Assembly: GCF_014202435.1 (NCBI RefSeq)
Contig: NZ_JACHGU010000014.1
Location: 1 to 36,201 of the forward strand
DNA length: 36,201 nucleotides
Origin: Pseudoxanthomonas broegbernensis
GTDB taxonomy: Bacteria; Pseudomonadota; Gammaproteobacteria; Xanthomonadales; Xanthomonadaceae
Direction of reading: 5' to 3'
The translations under genes and the position numbers were made by a program. Shown here piece after piece: positions 8,901 to 18,176 of this stretch (position 1 is the first letter of the stretch; every line of letters begins with the position of its first letter). The notes beneath the pieces were generated by a model. That model worked only from the letters and a program-made list of their open reading frames with translations, was not told the DNA's origin and did no database searches.

Positions 8901-10978
8901 TCCAGCCCCGCGGCAAGCACCAGGCGGTTGAAGGCGTCGTTCTCGGCCCGCCCGGACCAGACCGCGGCGAACGCGTCCTCGAACGCCGGCGCCAGCGTCG
9001 CCGCGTCGCCGCCGTCGGCGATGCGCTCGACCTCGAAGTCCTGGATGTAGACCGTCTGGCTGCCGCCATCGGGCAGCGCGGCCTGCAACCGGTAGGGATG
9101 CTCGGAGATCACCCGCAGGCCCATGTTCTCCATCAGCGGCATCACGTCCGACAGCGGGATGTCGTCGTTCTGGCGGTACAGCTTCAGGCGCACCCCGGCC
9201 GCGCCCTCGCGCGCCACCGGCTGCAGGCTCAGGCGCAGGTCGTCCGGGCCGGCCAGGGCGGCCAGCCGCTCGACGTCGTTGGCGGCCAGCTCCGGGGAGA
9301 CGTCCTCGATGTAGCCGGCCGGCAACGCGCGCCCGTAGCCATTGGCCAGGCGCAGGCCCTGGGCCTCGCCATGGCGGGCGACCAGCAGTTCGCGCAGGTC
9401 GTCGCGCCAGTTGCGCAGCAGGTGGGCCAGGCGGCGCTCCAGCTCGGCGGTGTCCAGTTCCACCGCCTCGCCGGTGCGCGGCCGCACGATCAGGTGCACC
9501 TGCGCCAGCGGCGACTCGCCCAGGACCACGCTGGAATCGACGTGCTCGCCGTGCAGCGCCTCCTTCAGCAGCGCCTCGATGCGCACCCGCGCATCGGTGT
9601 TGAAGCGCTCGCGGGGCAGGTACACCAGCGCCGAGAAGAAGCGGCCGTAGCGGTCGCGGCGCAGGAACAGGCGGCTGCGCACGCGCTCCTGCAGGCCGAG
9701 CACGCCCGTGGCGGTGCGGAACAGTTCCTCCTGGCTGGACTGGAACAGTTCCTCGCGCGGCAGCGTCTCCAGGATGTGGCGCAGGGCCTTGCCGCTGTGG
9801 CTGTCCGGCGCCAGGCCGGAACGGCGCATCACGTAGTCGTGGCGCTCGCGCACCAGCGGGATCTCCCATGGACGCCGGTTGTAGGCGCTGGAGGTATACA
9901 GGCCGAGGAAGCGCTGCTCGCCGGTGATCCGGCCCTGGGCGTCGAACTCCAGCACGCCCAAATAGTCCATGTAGCCGGCGCGGTGCAGGCGCGAGCGCGC
10001 GTTGGTCTTGGTCAGGATCAGCGGCTCGCCGGCGCCGGATTCGTTCAGGCCCTGCGCGGCGAGGGTGCGTACCGGGCGCGGCGCGGCCTTGTCCTTGCCG
10101 CGCATCAGGCCCAGGCCCGACCCTTCCACCGGCGCCAGCACGTCCTCCCCGGCGCGGCGCACCACGCGGTACTCGCGGTAGCCGAACAGGATGAAGTGGT
10201 CGTCGGCCGCCCAGTGCAGGAATTCCCGCGCCTCGCGCCGGGCGGCGTCGCCCACCGGCAGGTGCCGGGTGGCCAGGTCGTCGGCCAGGGACTGCATGCG
10301 CTCGCGCATCGGCCCCCAGTCGGACACCACCGCGCGCACCTCGGCCAGTACCGCCTCGATGCGGCGGGCGACCGCCGCCATCGCCTCGGCCGGCTGGCGG
10401 TCCAGTTCGATCAGCATCAGCGACTCGGGCCTGCCCTCGCCCACCTTGGTCAGCCGGCCGGCGCGGTCGCGCTCCATCCGCACCAAGGGGTGGCCGAGCA
10501 CGTGCACGCCCACGCCCATCTCCGCCAGGGCCATGCTCACCGAGTCGACCAGGAACGGCATGTCGTCGTTGACGATCTGCAGCACCGTGTACGGCGACTC
10601 CCAGCCATCGGCCTCCAGGACGGGGTTGAACACGCGCACGTTGGCGGTGCCCGGCTTGCGCCGGCGCGCGAACGCCAGCATGTCCATGCCGATCGCCGCC
10701 CACGCCGCCGGCGCGTGCTGCGGGTATTCGTCCGCTTCCATGCGCTGGTAGAACGCCGCGAGAAATTCGCGCGCCTCGGCCTGGCCGGCGGCCGGAGCCC
10801 GCTTGCGCACGGCGGCGAACACCGGTTCCAGGCTGATGCCGCCCTCTTCCTCCCTGGCCCGCGACACGGGCGTCGATCCTTTGCGCGCCCCCTTCCCGGC
10901 GGCCTTCCCGCCAGCCGTTCCGGAGGGGGAAGCCGGCGCGCGCTTGGCAGCGCGCGGTGCCTTGGGTCGGGAGTTCAT
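5933..10978 (-). CDS. gdhB: NAD-specific glutamate dehydrogenase, large (about 180 kDa) type
   Basis: Oxidative deamination of glutamate to 2-oxoglutarate with NAD, feeding amino-acid carbon into the TCA cycle. The 1681-residue product is of the long bacterial GDH class (PF05088). It has a long N-terminal regulatory region (with [19 protein letters not shown] near 140-165), a catalytic part near 885-925 ([15 protein letters not shown] and [11 protein letters not shown] with the substrate lysine), a nucleotide-binding region near 1040-1070 ([28 protein letters not shown]), and a long C-terminal helical region. The basic N-terminal tail ([10 protein letters not shown]) is Lys/Arg/Ala-rich. The ATG at 10978 is taken because the upstream codons run through the intergenic operator. 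The divergent tetR starts 122 bases away. Confidence 0.95.
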   Translation of the reverse strand: MNSRPKAPRAAKRAPASPSGTAGGKAAGKGARKGSTPVSRAREEEGGISLEPVFAAVRKRAPAAGQAEAREFLAAFYQRMEADEYPQHAPAAWAAIGMDMLAFARRRKPGTANVRVFNPVLEADGWESPYTVLQIVNDDMPFLVDSVSMALAEMGVGVHVLGHPLVRMERDRAGRLTKVGEGRPESLMLIELDRQPAEAMAAVARRIEAVLAEVRAVVSDWGPMRERMQSLADDLATRHLPVGDAARREAREFLHWAADDHFILFGYREYRVVRRAGEDVLAPVEGSGLGLMRGKDKAAPRPVRTLAAQGLNESGAGEPLILTKTNARSRLHRAGYMDYLGVLEFDAQGRITGEQRFLGLYTSSAYNRRPWEIPLVRERHDYVMRRSGLAPDSHSGKALRHILETLPREELFQSSQEELFRTATGVLGLQERVRSRLFLRRDRYGRFFSALVYLPRERFNTDARVRIEALLKEALHGEHVDSSVVLGESPLAQVHLIVRPRTGEAVELDTAELERRLAHLLRNWRDDLRELLVARHGEAQGLRLANGYGRALPAGYIEDVSPELAANDVERLAALAGPDDLRLSLQPVAREGAAGVRLKLYRQNDDIPLSDVMPLMENMGLRVISEHPYRLQAALPDGGSQTVYIQDFEVERIADGGDAATLAPAFEDAFAAVWSGRAENDAFNRLVLAAGLEWRQVALLRGYWKYLLQTGVPFSQGAVEQTLGRYPLLARLLAELFQARFQPEPERRTAAQARAEGQRLADGLLALAGGDAAVAKVLQALADAWDGDRQARTGAVREALLKLLDRVDGLDDDRILRGFIGVIDATLRTSYFQAGADGQPAETVSFKFDPAQVPDLPRPRPYREIFVYGPRVEGTHLRFGPVARGGLRWSDRREDFRTEVLGLVKAQMVKNSVIVPVGAKGGFFVKRPPASGDRDAVLAEGVACYRLFIQGLLDITDNIVDGTIVPPRGVVRHDQDDPYLVVAADKGTARFSDIANGLAIAHGFWLGDAFASGGSAGYDHKGMGITARGAWESVKRHFRALGRDSQSEDFTCAGIGDMSGDVFGNGMLLSRHIRLVAAFDHRHIFLDPDPDAERSYAERERLFKLPRSSWADYDARLIGKGGGVHPRSAKAIEITPQVRAVLGLEEGVRSLPPHELVAAILKAPVDLLWNGGIGTYVKASGEQHGDVGDRANNALRVDGNQLRCRIVGEGGNLGMTQLGRIEAAQNGVLLNTDFIDNSAGVDTSDHEVNIKILLGEAVRAGQLKTPARDRLLASMTDEVARLVLLDNYRQNQAISLMERMSVRRLGSKQHFIRTLEAQGLLDRQIEFLPSDAELSARKARGQGMTRPELAVLLSYSKLVAYQQLLDSDIPEDPYLSKELQRYFPGPLQKKYAGQMQRHRLKREIIATAVTNATINRMGATFLLRMQEDTGRSPADVAKAYTIGRETLDARRLWAQIDALDGKLPESAQIDALQVIWNLQRSFVRWLLHRPGPMPSITDAVERYRDPFNDIRSASGVLPASQRPGYEAAVQGWKDKGMPPALAQELSELPYLEPAFDIIELAHACRLKPVDVSRVHFRLGDALGLPWLFEQIDALQVDGRWHAVARGVMRDELAAHQRTLAGQAVAQPGADADAKVAQWLRRDDTRLRFTLGMLADLSAQKTLDYPTLSVAVQKLGQLAAHG

Positions 10979-11009
10979 GGCGCGATCGCCTGCAGGAAAA
11001 GTTGCGGGG

Positions 11010-11015
11010 ATTGTA
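11010..11015 (-). promoter_or_regulatory. Candidate -10 box for the glutamate dehydrogenase gene
   Basis: TACAAT (5/6 to consensus) on the minus strand, 31 bases before the ATG at 10978. It would give a leader of about 25 bases. No good -35 box lies at 16-18 bases. Confidence 0.4.
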
Positions 11016-11077
11016 GTCCTGGGGTCGGGAAAAACCGTGCTGCATAGCGGAAGAATCGGCACTTCCAAAATAGTGAA

Positions 11078-11095
11078 CTGGACGGTATAGTCCAG
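11078..11095 (+). promoter_or_regulatory. Palindromic operator overlapping the tetR -10 box
   Basis: CTGGAC-GGTATA-GTCCAG is a perfect 6-6-6 inverted repeat ending 5 bases before the tetR ATG (11101). Inside it, TATAGT (11086-11091) is a 5/6 -10 box, which would start transcription at about the ATG. A TetR dimer bound here would block RNA polymerase directly. It controls the whole tetR-MFP-RND operon and could affect the divergent dehydrogenase promoter 63 bases away. Confidence 0.7.
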
Positions 11096-11100
11096 CCCGC

Positions 11101-11745
11101 ATGCCACCCTCCCTCTCCCCCCACCCCGCGCCCAGGCCCCCGCGCCCGCGCGACGATGCCCGCCACCGGCGGGTGTCCGATGCCGTGCGCGCGCTGGTGG
11201 CCGAGCACGGCGTGCACATCAGCATGGATGCGGTGGCCGCGCGGGTCGGCTGCTCCAAGCAGACCCTGTACGCGCGCTACGGCTCCAAGCAGGCCCTGCT
11301 GGCGCGGGTGGCCAACGACGGCATGGCGGTGGCCCGCCTGTCGGCCACGCCCACCGCATCGACCCTGCGTCCGGCGCTGCTCGCCTTCGCCCACGAGCAC
11401 CTGGCGCACCTGGCCAAGCCCGCCACCATCGGCGCCGCCCGCCTGGTCACCGCCCAGGCGCAGCAGTTCCCCGAGGAAGTGGCCGAGCTGTTCGCCGGCT
11501 GGGTCGGCGCCCTGGAGGCGCAGCTCGCCGCCTGGCTGCAGCAGGCCATGCGCCGCGGCCTGCTGCGGCATGACGATCCGCACTGCGCAGCGGAACTGCT
11601 CTTGGGCATGATCGTCGGCCTGGACTTCGACCGCCAGCGCCACCTGGCGCCGCACCGGTCCGCGCCGGAGGCCAGGTCGCGCTGGGCGGAATTCGCCATC
11701 GACAACTTCCTGCGCGCCTTCGCACCGCCCTGCGCCCTCACCTGA
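11101..11745 (+). CDS. TetR/AcrR-family transcriptional repressor of the efflux operon
   Basis: The 214-residue product has a Pro/Arg-rich N-terminal tail (1-20) followed by a TetR DNA-binding domain with helix-turn-helix ISMDAVAARVGCSKQTLYAR (about 40-59) and the usual YGSKQALL continuation. The C-terminal ligand-binding half resembles AcrR-type C-terminal domains (QFPEEVAELFAGWV near 120, LLLGMIVGLDFDRQ near 165). The operator lies directly in front, so autorepression is likely. The efflux genes follow after 34 bases with no terminator, so regulator and pump should be cotranscribed. No SD is visible before the ATG, which fits a leaderless mRNA. The inducer is unknown. Confidence 0.9.
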   Translation: MPPSLSPHPAPRPPRPRDDARHRRVSDAVRALVAEHGVHISMDAVAARVGCSKQTLYARYGSKQALLARVANDGMAVARLSATPTASTLRPALLAFAHEHLAHLAKPATIGAARLVTAQAQQFPEEVAELFAGWVGALEAQLAAWLQQAMRRGLLRHDDPHCAAELLLGMIVGLDFDRQRHLAPHRSAPEARSRWAEFAIDNFLRAFAPPCALT

Positions 11746-11779
11746 CACAGTCCCAACATCGCACCGGAGCATCTCTCCC

Positions 11780-12967
11780 ATGACCACCCATCGTCCCCTG
11801 CTCCTGGCCTGCGGCCTGCTGGCCCTGGCGGCCTGCTCGTCCGAGGAAGCCGCCGCCCCGCCACCGCCGGAAGTGGGCGTCGTCAAGGCGCAACCGCAGA
11901 CCGTACCGCTGCAGCGCGACCTGGTCGGCCGCCTGTCGCCCTACCGCAGCGCCGACGTGCGCGCCCGCGTGCCGGGCGTGCTGCTCAAGCGCACCTACCA
12001 GGAAGGCAGCGACGTGAAGGAGGGCCAGGTCCTGTTCGAGATCGACCCGGCGCCGCTGCAGGCCGCGCTGGGCGTGGCCCGCGGCCAACTGGCCCAGGCC
12101 GAGGCGACCTACGCCAACGCCCGCACCGCGGCCGAACGCGCGCGCCAGTTGGCGCCGCAGAAGTACGTCTCCCAGAACGACCTGGACAACGCGGTCGCCG
12201 CCGAGCGCAGCGCCGCCGCCGCCGCCCAGGCCGCGCGCGCCACCGTGCGCAACGCCGAGATCGATCTGGGCTACGCCCGGGTCGCCGCGCCCATCGCCGG
12301 CCGCGCCGGCAAGCAGCAGGTGACCGAGGGCGCGCTGGTCGGCCAGGGCGACGCCACCCTGCTGGCCACCGTCGACCAGCTCGACCCGCTGTACGCCAAC
12401 TTCTCCATCGGCTCGACCGAGCTGGAGCAACTGCGCTCGGCATCCAACGTGGCCCTGTCCGGCGCCGGCAAGTCCACCGTGCAGTTGCTGTTGCCGGGCG
12501 GGCGCGTCTACGCCCAGCCCGGCACCCTGGACTTCTCCGACGCCACGGTGGACCCGGCCACCGGCACCGTCTCGCTGCGCGCGGTGCTGCCCAACCCGGA
12601 CGGGGCGCTCCTCCCCGGCAGCTTCGTCACCCTCAAGGCCAACCTGGGCGAGCTGCACGACGTGTTCCTGGTGCCGCAGCCGGCGGTGCTGCGCGACGCC
12701 AACGGTGCCTACCTGTACGTGGTCGGCGACGGCGACAAGGTGGTGCGCAAGACCGTGGCCGCCAATACCGCCGACGATGGCCGCTGGCTGGTGACCTCCG
12801 GCCTGGCCGCGGGCGACCAGGTGATCGTGGCCGGCGTGCAGAAGGTCAAGGAGGGCGCCCAGGTCCAGCCCGCCCCGTGGAAGCCGGAGGCCGGCGACGG
12901 CGCGGCCCCCGCCCAGGCGGCCGAGGCCGCCACGGCCGCCCCCGCGGGCGAGCAGCCGGCCGAGTAA
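11780..12967 (+). CDS. RND efflux periplasmic adaptor (membrane fusion lipoprotein, AcrA/MexA type)
   Basis: The 395-residue product has a lipoprotein signal peptide with lipobox LAAC (Cys19), so it is probably anchored to the inner membrane facing the periplasm. It then has the standard adaptor order: beta-barrel/lipoyl start (GVVKAQPQTVPLQRDLVG; VPGVLLKRTYQEGSDVKEGQ), an alpha-hairpin coiled coil (about 90-150, ARGQLAQAEATYANARTAAE), the second lipoyl half (YARVAAPIAGRAGKQQVTEG) and the barrel and membrane-proximal domains (PNPDGALLPGSFV). The tail is Ala/Pro/Glu-rich. The ATG at 11780 follows CGGAG by about 10 bases. It is followed after 9 bases by its RND transporter, to which it would link an outer-membrane channel encoded elsewhere. 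Confidence 0.95.
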   Translation: MTTHRPLLLACGLLALAACSSEEAAAPPPPEVGVVKAQPQTVPLQRDLVGRLSPYRSADVRARVPGVLLKRTYQEGSDVKEGQVLFEIDPAPLQAALGVARGQLAQAEATYANARTAAERARQLAPQKYVSQNDLDNAVAAERSAAAAAQAARATVRNAEIDLGYARVAAPIAGRAGKQQVTEGALVGQGDATLLATVDQLDPLYANFSIGSTELEQLRSASNVALSGAGKSTVQLLLPGGRVYAQPGTLDFSDATVDPATGTVSLRAVLPNPDGALLPGSFVTLKANLGELHDVFLVPQPAVLRDANGAYLYVVGDGDKVVRKTVAANTADDGRWLVTSGLAAGDQVIVAGVQKVKEGAQVQPAPWKPEAGDGAAPAQAAEAATAAPAGEQPAE

Positions 12968-12976
12968 GGACTCCCC

Positions 12977-15900
12977 ATGCCCAAGTTCTTCATCAACCAC
13001 CCGGTCTTCGCCTGGGTCGTGGCGATCCTGATCTCGCTTTCGGGCGTGATCGCGATCCTCGGCCTCGGCGTGGAGTCCTACCCCAACATCGCGCCGCCGC
13101 AGGTCACCGTCAGCGCCAACTACCCCGGCGCCAGCGCGGCCACGGTCGAGAAGGCGGTCACCCAGGTGATCGAGCAGCAGCTCACCGGCATCGACCACCT
13201 GCTCTATTTCAGCTCGTCCTCCAGCGCCACCGGCCGGGCCAGCATCACCCTGACCTTCGAGACCGGCACCGACGCAGACATCGCCCAGGTGCAGGTGCAG
13301 AACAAGGTCGCCCTGGCCACGCCGCGCCTGCCCACCGAGGTGATCCAGCAGGGCGTGGTGGTGGCCAAGGCCAACGCCGGCTTCCTGATGGTGGTGGGCC
13401 TGATCTCCGACAACCCGGCGGTGGACCGCAACGCGCTGAACGACCTCAACGGCTCGCGGGTGATCGACCAGATCTCGCGCATCCCCGGCGTGGGCAGCGT
13501 GCAGCAGTTCGGCGCCGAGTACGCGATGAACATCTGGCTGGACCCGGAGAAGCTGCAGGGCTACGGCCTGTCGGCCACCCAGGTGCTGGCCGCGGTGCGC
13601 GCGCAGAACGTGCAGTTCGCCGCCGGTTCGGTCGGCGCGGACCCGGCGCCCGAAGGCCAGGCGTTCACCGCCACCGTCTCGGCCGAGGGCCGCTTCAGCT
13701 CGCCCGAGGAGTTCGAGCGCATCATCCTGCGCGCCGACGCAGACGGCACCGCCGTGTACCTCAAGGACGTGGCCCGCGTGGCCTTCGGCCCCGGCGCCTA
13801 TGGCTTCGACACCCGCTACGACGGCAAGCCGATCGGCGCGTTCGCCGTGCAGTTGCTGCCGGGCGCCAACGCGCTGAACGTGGCGCAGGCGGTGCGCGCG
13901 AAGATGACCGAGCTGGAAGCCACCTTCCCGCAGGGCGTGACCTGGATGTCGCCCTACGACAGCACCACGTTCGTGAAGATCTCCATCGAGGAAGTGGTCA
14001 AGACCCTGCTCGAGGCGGTGGTGCTGGTGTTCCTGGTGATGCTGCTGTTCCTGCAGAACCTGCGCGCCACCATCATCCCCACCCTGGTCATCCCGGTAGC
14101 GCTGCTGGGCACGTTCCTGGGCCTGTCGATAATTGGCTTCACCATCAACCAGTTGACCCTGTTCGCGCTGGTGCTGTCGATCGGCATCGTGGTCGACGAT
14201 GCGATCGTGGTGATCGAGAACGTCGAGCGGATCATGACCGAGGAGGGCCTGCCGCCCTACGAGGCCACGGTCAAGGCCATGGGCCAGATCACCGGCGCGG
14301 TGGTGGCCATCACCGTGGTGCTCGCCGCGGTGTTCATCCCCAGCGCGCTGCAGGGCGGCGCGGCCGGCGAGATCTACAAGCAGTTCGCGCTGACCATCGC
14401 CATCGCCATGGGCTTCTCGGCGTTCCTGGCGCTGGGCTTCACCCCGGCGCTGTGCGCGACCTTCCTCAAGCCCAGCCACCAGGCCAACTCCAACGTGGTG
14501 TTCCGGCTGTTCAACAAGTACTACGACCGCATCAGCCACACCTACGTGGGCCACATCGGCGGCGCGGTCAGGCATGCGCCCCGCTGGATGATCCTGTTCG
14601 CGGTGCTGGCGATCCTGTGCGGCTTCCTGTTCACCCGCATGCCCGGCAGCTTCCTGCCCGAGGAGGACCAGGGCTATGCCATGGCCATCGTCCAGTTGCC
14701 GCCGGGCGCCTCGCTGCAGCGTACCCAGGAGGTGTTCGACCAGATGCGCGGGCGCCTGCAGGACATCGAGGGCTACCAGAGCATGATGCAGGTGGCCGGC
14801 TTCAGCTTCGTCGGCTCCGGCGAGAACGTGGGCATGGCCTTCATCCGGCTCAAGCCCTGGGCGGACCGCGACCTGACCGCGCCGGAGTTCATCCAGCAGG
14901 CCAACGGCGCGCTGTTCGGGATCAAGGAGGCGACGATCTTCGTGGTCAACCTGCCCACCGTGCAGGGCCTGGGCCAGTTCGGCGGCTTCGACATGTGGCT
15001 GCAGGACCGTACCGGCCAGGGCCAGGAGGCGCTGACCCAGGCGCGCAACACCCTGCTGGGCGCGGCCGCGCAGAACGCCTCGCTGGCCGGGGTACGTCCC
15101 AACGGCCTGGAGGACGCGCCGCAGTTGCAACTGCACGTGGACCGCATGCAGGCGCAGTCGATGGGCCTGGAGGTGGGCGACATCTACAACGCGATCAGCC
15201 TGATGCTGGCGCCGGTGTACGCCAACGACTTCTTCTACGAAGGCCGCATCAAGCGGGTGACCCTGCGCGCCGACGCGCCCTACCGGCTGGGCGCCGAGTC
15301 GCTGGGCAGCTACTACACGCCCAGCCCGAACGGCACCGGCATGGTGCCGCTGACGGCGGTGGTCGATGCGCAATGGCAGACCAGCCCGCCGTCGCTGAAC
15401 CGCTACCAGGGGTACGCGGCGGTCAACATCGTCGGCTCCCCCGCCCCGGGCCACAGCTCCGGCGAGGCCATGGCGACCATGGAGGACATCGTCCAGAACG
15501 ACCTGCCGGCCGGCTTCGGCTACGACTGGTCGGGCATGTCCTACCAGGAGATCCTGGCCGGCAACACCGCCACCCTGCTGCTGGTGCTGTCTATCGTGGT
15601 CGTGTTCCTGTGCCTGGCCGCGCTGTACGAGAGCTGGTCGATCCCGGTGGCGGTGCTGCTGGTGGTGCCGCTGGGCATGCTCGGCGCGGTGCTGTTCAGC
15701 CTGGCCCGCGGCCTGCCCAACGACATCTTCTTCAAGATCGGCCTGATCACGATCATCGGCCTTGCCGCCAAGAACGCGATCCTGATCGTGGAGTTCGCGG
15801 TGGAGCAGCGCCTGGCCGGCAAGACCCTGCGCGAGGCGACCATCGAGGCCGCGCGCCTGCGCTTCCGCCCGATCCTGATGACCTCGTTCGCGTTCATCAT

Positions 15901-16120
15901 GGGCGTGGTGCCGATGGCCCTGTCCAGCGGCGCCGGCGCCAACGCGCGCCACGCGATCGGCACCGGCGTGATCGGCGGCATGGTATTCGCCACCTTCCTG
16001 GGCCTGCTGCTGATCCCGGTGTTCTTCATCGTGGTCCGGCGCATGCTCGGCGACAGCCTGGACGAGCCGTCCAAGGACTGGCTGAAGAAGCAGCGCCAAG
16101 GCGAGGCGGCGACGCACTGA
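12977..16120 (+). CDS. RND multidrug efflux transporter, inner-membrane (AcrB/MexB, HAE1 type)
   Basis: Proton-driven drug exporter of the inner membrane. The 1047-residue product has the AcrB layout of 12 membrane helices with two large periplasmic loops. The proton relay is intact, with Asp407 and Asp408 in GIVVDDAIVVIENVERIM (the same numbering as AcrB) and Lys932 in GLAAKNAILIVEF. The N-terminus FFINHPVFAWVVAILISL and the segment PNIAPPQVTVSANYPGA are typical of the HAE1 group. The start has a good SD (AAGGA, GAGTAAGGACTCCCC-ATG). No outer-membrane factor gene follows, since the next gene is on the opposite strand, so the channel must be recruited from another locus. Substrates cannot be inferred. 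Confidence 0.96.
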   Translation: MPKFFINHPVFAWVVAILISLSGVIAILGLGVESYPNIAPPQVTVSANYPGASAATVEKAVTQVIEQQLTGIDHLLYFSSSSSATGRASITLTFETGTDADIAQVQVQNKVALATPRLPTEVIQQGVVVAKANAGFLMVVGLISDNPAVDRNALNDLNGSRVIDQISRIPGVGSVQQFGAEYAMNIWLDPEKLQGYGLSATQVLAAVRAQNVQFAAGSVGADPAPEGQAFTATVSAEGRFSSPEEFERIILRADADGTAVYLKDVARVAFGPGAYGFDTRYDGKPIGAFAVQLLPGANALNVAQAVRAKMTELEATFPQGVTWMSPYDSTTFVKISIEEVVKTLLEAVVLVFLVMLLFLQNLRATIIPTLVIPVALLGTFLGLSIIGFTINQLTLFALVLSIGIVVDDAIVVIENVERIMTEEGLPPYEATVKAMGQITGAVVAITVVLAAVFIPSALQGGAAGEIYKQFALTIAIAMGFSAFLALGFTPALCATFLKPSHQANSNVVFRLFNKYYDRISHTYVGHIGGAVRHAPRWMILFAVLAILCGFLFTRMPGSFLPEEDQGYAMAIVQLPPGASLQRTQEVFDQMRGRLQDIEGYQSMMQVAGFSFVGSGENVGMAFIRLKPWADRDLTAPEFIQQANGALFGIKEATIFVVNLPTVQGLGQFGGFDMWLQDRTGQGQEALTQARNTLLGAAAQNASLAGVRPNGLEDAPQLQLHVDRMQAQSMGLEVGDIYNAISLMLAPVYANDFFYEGRIKRVTLRADAPYRLGAESLGSYYTPSPNGTGMVPLTAVVDAQWQTSPPSLNRYQGYAAVNIVGSPAPGHSSGEAMATMEDIVQNDLPAGFGYDWSGMSYQEILAGNTATLLLVLSIVVVFLCLAALYESWSIPVAVLLVVPLGMLGAVLFSLARGLPNDIFFKIGLITIIGLAAKNAILIVEFAVEQRLAGKTLREATIEAARLRFRPILMTSFAFIMGVVPMALSSGAGANARHAIGTGVIGGMVFATFLGLLLIPVFFIVVRRMLGDSLDEPSKDWLKKQRQGEAATH

Positions 16121-16150
16121 GCGTCGCCGGCCGCGAGCCAGTGCTAGGAG

Positions 16151-16172
16151 GCCCCGGCGGCGACGCCGGGGC
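16151..16172 (+). terminator. Terminator-like hairpin after the efflux operon
   Basis: A perfect 9-bp stem GCCCCGGCG / CGCCGGGGC with a GCGA loop begins 30 bases after the RND stop. It is followed by TTCCCGCTTTCT, a weak T-rich tail. Confidence 0.6.
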
Positions 16173-16236
16173 TTCCCGCTTTCTGCACCACGCCCATGCG
16201 GGAGCCGGGTACGGCCGGCGACCGCCATGCCGCCCC

Positions 16237-16267
16237 AAAAAAAAACGCTCCGGCCTGGCCGGAGCGT
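16237..16267 (-). terminator. Strong intrinsic terminator of sodA
   Basis: On the minus strand an 11-bp stem (ACGCTCCGGCC paired with GGCCGGAGCGT, 16245-16267) is followed by a run of nine T (16237-16245 as A on the plus strand). It starts about 29 bases after the sodA stop and is one of the clearest rho-independent terminators in the window. Confidence 0.9.
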
Positions 16268-16295
16268 CGGATGCCTCGCCGATGGCGCGCGGGGA

Positions 16296-16907
16296 TTACT
16301 TCACCGCTTCCTGGTAGCGGCGCTCCACCTCGTCCCAATTCACCACGTTGTAGAACGCGCCGATGTAGTCCGGGCGGCGGTTCTGGTACTTGAGGTAGTA
16401 GGCGTGCTCCCACACGTCAAGGCCGAGGATCGGGGTATTGCCGTCCATCAGCGGGCTGTCCTGGTTGGCGCTGCTCTCCACCACCACCTTCTTGTCCGGG
16501 GTGACGCTGAGCCAGGCCCAGCCGCTGCCGAAGCGGCTCAGCGCGGCCTTGGTGAAGGCCTCCTTGAACTTGTCGAAGCCGCCCAGGTCCTGGTCGATGG
16601 CCTTGGCCACCCCGCCCTTGGGCTCGCCGCCGCCCTTGGGCGACATCACGGTCCAGAACAGGCTGTGGTTGGCGTGGCCGCCGCCGTTGTTGCGCACCGG
16701 GCCCTGCAGGCTCTCCGGAAGGCTCTTGACCTTGGCCACCAGTTGCTCGACCGGCAGGCCGGCGTGCTCGGTGCCTTCCAGCGCCGCGTTGACGTTGTTG
16801 ATGTAGGTCTGGTGGTGCTTGGTGTGGTGGATCTTCATCGTCTCCGTGTCGATGTGCGGCTCCAGCGCATCGTAGGCATACGGAAGTTCGGGGAGGGTAT
16901 AGGCCAC
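16296..16907 (-). CDS. sodA: Superoxide dismutase, manganese type
   Basis: Dismutates superoxide to oxygen and hydrogen peroxide. The 203-residue product has the four metal ligands His27, His81, Asp164 and His168 ([12 protein letters not shown]). It has features favouring manganese: the GGGHANHS segment and Gln149 of ANQDSPL, where iron enzymes normally have an active-site Gln nearer residue 70. No signal peptide is seen, so it should be cytoplasmic. The start codon is GTG at 16905-16907, supported by a perfect AAGGAG 7 bases upstream (CAAGGAGACCACC-GTG). The frame continues upstream without family similarity. The promoter is at 16958-16986 and the terminator at 16237-16267, so it is a monocistronic unit. 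Confidence 0.95.
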   Translation of the reverse strand: MAYTLPELPYAYDALEPHIDTETMKIHHTKHHQTYINNVNAALEGTEHAGLPVEQLVAKVKSLPESLQGPVRNNGGGHANHSLFWTVMSPKGGGEPKGGVAKAIDQDLGGFDKFKEAFTKAALSRFGSGWAWLSVTPDKKVVVESSANQDSPLMDGNTPILGLDVWEHAYYLKYQNRRPDYIGAFYNVVNWDEVERRYQEAVK

Positions 16908-16957
16908 GGTGGTCTCCTTGGTATTTCGTGCCCGGCGATCGCGGGCGCGGCGGGCAC

Positions 16958-16986
16958 AGTGTAGGGATGCCGGCGTGCGCAACCAA
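16958..16986 (-). promoter_or_regulatory. Sigma-70-type promoter for sodA
   Basis: On the minus strand TTGGTT (16981-16986), a 17-base spacer and TACACT (16958-16963) have correct spacing. The leader to the GTG would be about 45 bases and contains the AAGGAG. Confidence 0.55.
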
Positions 16987-17171
16987 GATGCGGCGGGGAA
17001 TGCTGCGTCCCGGTCCCCGGGCGGCATGCGGAGAACGAGCATGCCGCCACCCCGGTTTCGACGGCGTGAAGCGTGCCGGCGCCGCGCGAGGGCCCCGGTT
17101 CGAGCGCCGGACGCCACGCTCCCGCATACTCTTGCGCATCCGCCCTGTGCATCCATGGAGACGCCACGCAC

Positions 17172-17630
17172 ATGACCGCATCGCGTACCGGGCGCCTGCT
17201 TGCCATCGTCATCGCCGTGGCCGCGATGGCATGGCTGGCCCTGCCGCAGGCGCAGGCCCCGCAGCCGCCTGCGGCCGCGGTGGCGCAGGCCGGGGCGGGC
17301 ATCGCCGCCGCCGCGCGGCGCGGCCACGATGCCGATGCCCTCCCCGCCTTCCTGCCGCCGGAAGCGGCGCCGGTGGTGCGGCGCATCCTGCAGGGCGGCC
17401 CGTTCCCGCACCGCCAGGACGGCGGCGTGTTCGGCAACCGCGAGCGCCGCCTGCCCCGGCGGACGCACGGCCACTACCGCGAGTACACCGTGCCCACGCC
17501 CGGGCTGTCGCATCGCGGCGCGCGGCGCATCGTCACCGGCGGCCAGCCACCGGTCGAATGGTTCTATACCGACGACCACTACGAGAGTTTCCGCGCCTTC
17601 CAGCCTTTCGCAGCGCAGGCCCCGCAATGA
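17172..17630 (+). CDS. Exported guanyl-specific ribonuclease (RNase Sa/barnase family)
   Basis: Endoribonuclease cutting after guanosine, probably secreted. Residues 1-28 form a signal peptide or N-terminal anchor ([17 protein letters not shown]). The catalytic domain (about 60-145) follows RNase Sa closely: [53 protein letters not shown] and [10 protein letters not shown]. The expected catalytic residues are Glu104, Arg119 and His136, with Arg90 or Arg92 as guanine/phosphate contacts, all present. The ATG at 17172 is selected because the signal peptide begins there. The stop overlaps the barstar start (ATGA at 17627-17630), which couples enzyme and inhibitor. Alternative roles are nutrient RNA scavenging or antagonism of competitors. 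Confidence 0.93.
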   Translation: MTASRTGRLLAIVIAVAAMAWLALPQAQAPQPPAAAVAQAGAGIAAAARRGHDADALPAFLPPEAAPVVRRILQGGPFPHRQDGGVFGNRERRLPRRTHGHYREYTVPTPGLSHRGARRIVTGGQPPVEWFYTDDHYESFRAFQPFAAQAPQ

Positions 17631-18076
17631 GCGAATCAGGATTCGACCTCGGCCTGGACGATGCCGCGCAGGCCGGCCTCTACGAGACCGACGCGGACAG
17701 CCTGCCGGCCCTGGCCGCGGCCGCCCGCGACGCCGGGCTGCTGGTGCGCCACATCGACCTGGACGGCTGCCGCGACAAGGCCACGCTGCTGCTGCGCCTG
17801 TCCGCCGTGCTGGACCTGCCCGCAGGCTTCGGCCGCAACTGGGATGCCCTGTCCGATGCGCTGCGCGACCTGGACTGGCTGCCGGCGCCGGGCTATGCGC
17901 TGCTGCTGGAAGAGGCCGGGCAACTGCAGGCGGCCTGCCCGGGCGACTACGACACGCTGCTGGACATCCTGCACGAGGCCTCGCAGGCCTGGGCCGCGAT
18001 GGACGTGCCGTTTTGGGTGTTCCTGGCCACCGATGCCGAGGACCAGGACGAAGCCGGGGCGCCGCGGCTTCACTGA
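17627..18076 (+). CDS. Barstar-family ribonuclease inhibitor
   Basis: Cytoplasmic inhibitor that protects the cell from the preceding ribonuclease before export. The 149-residue product has an N-terminal extension of about 40 residues and then the barstar fold. The inhibitory helix is seen as [16 protein letters not shown], with Asp73 and Asp77 at the positions of barstar Asp35 and Asp39 that plug the RNase active site. It is followed by GYALLLEEA and the final strand PFWVFLATD. It overlaps the RNase gene by 4 bases, so the two are translated together. At 149 residues it is longer than the 90-residue Bacillus barstar. The extra N-terminus ([20 protein letters not shown]) is of unknown role. 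Confidence 0.93.
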   Translation: MSESGFDLGLDDAAQAGLYETDADSLPALAAAARDAGLLVRHIDLDGCRDKATLLLRLSAVLDLPAGFGRNWDALSDALRDLDWLPAPGYALLLEEAGQLQAACPGDYDTLLDILHEASQAWAAMDVPFWVFLATDAEDQDEAGAPRLH

Positions 18077-18176
18077 ATCCGGCGCGCCGTCGCGGCGCCG
18101 ATCCCCTGGAGGCGATGGACCGTGCGGCGCCCCTTGGCCGCGGTAACCGCAGCGGATGCCCGCGCCGATACCGTGC

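Noticed and set aside
5618-11047. A plus-strand open frame of 1809 codons opposite the glutamate dehydrogenase
   Set aside because: It is the mirror of a real coding sequence (His/Gln/Arg/Leu-rich low complexity) and the minus-strand frame has clear enzyme motifs. Very high GC keeps antisense frames open.
11738-16228. A minus-strand open frame of 1496 codons opposite the efflux genes
   Set aside because: Same effect: repetitive His/Asp/Gly/Arg composition, with no start signal or domain, while the plus strand encodes complete MFP and RND proteins.
18079-18099. GC-rich palindrome after the barstar stop as a terminator
   Set aside because: It is a short imperfect CGGCGC/GCGCCG pairing with no T tract. 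In 70% GC DNA such pairings are common by chance.
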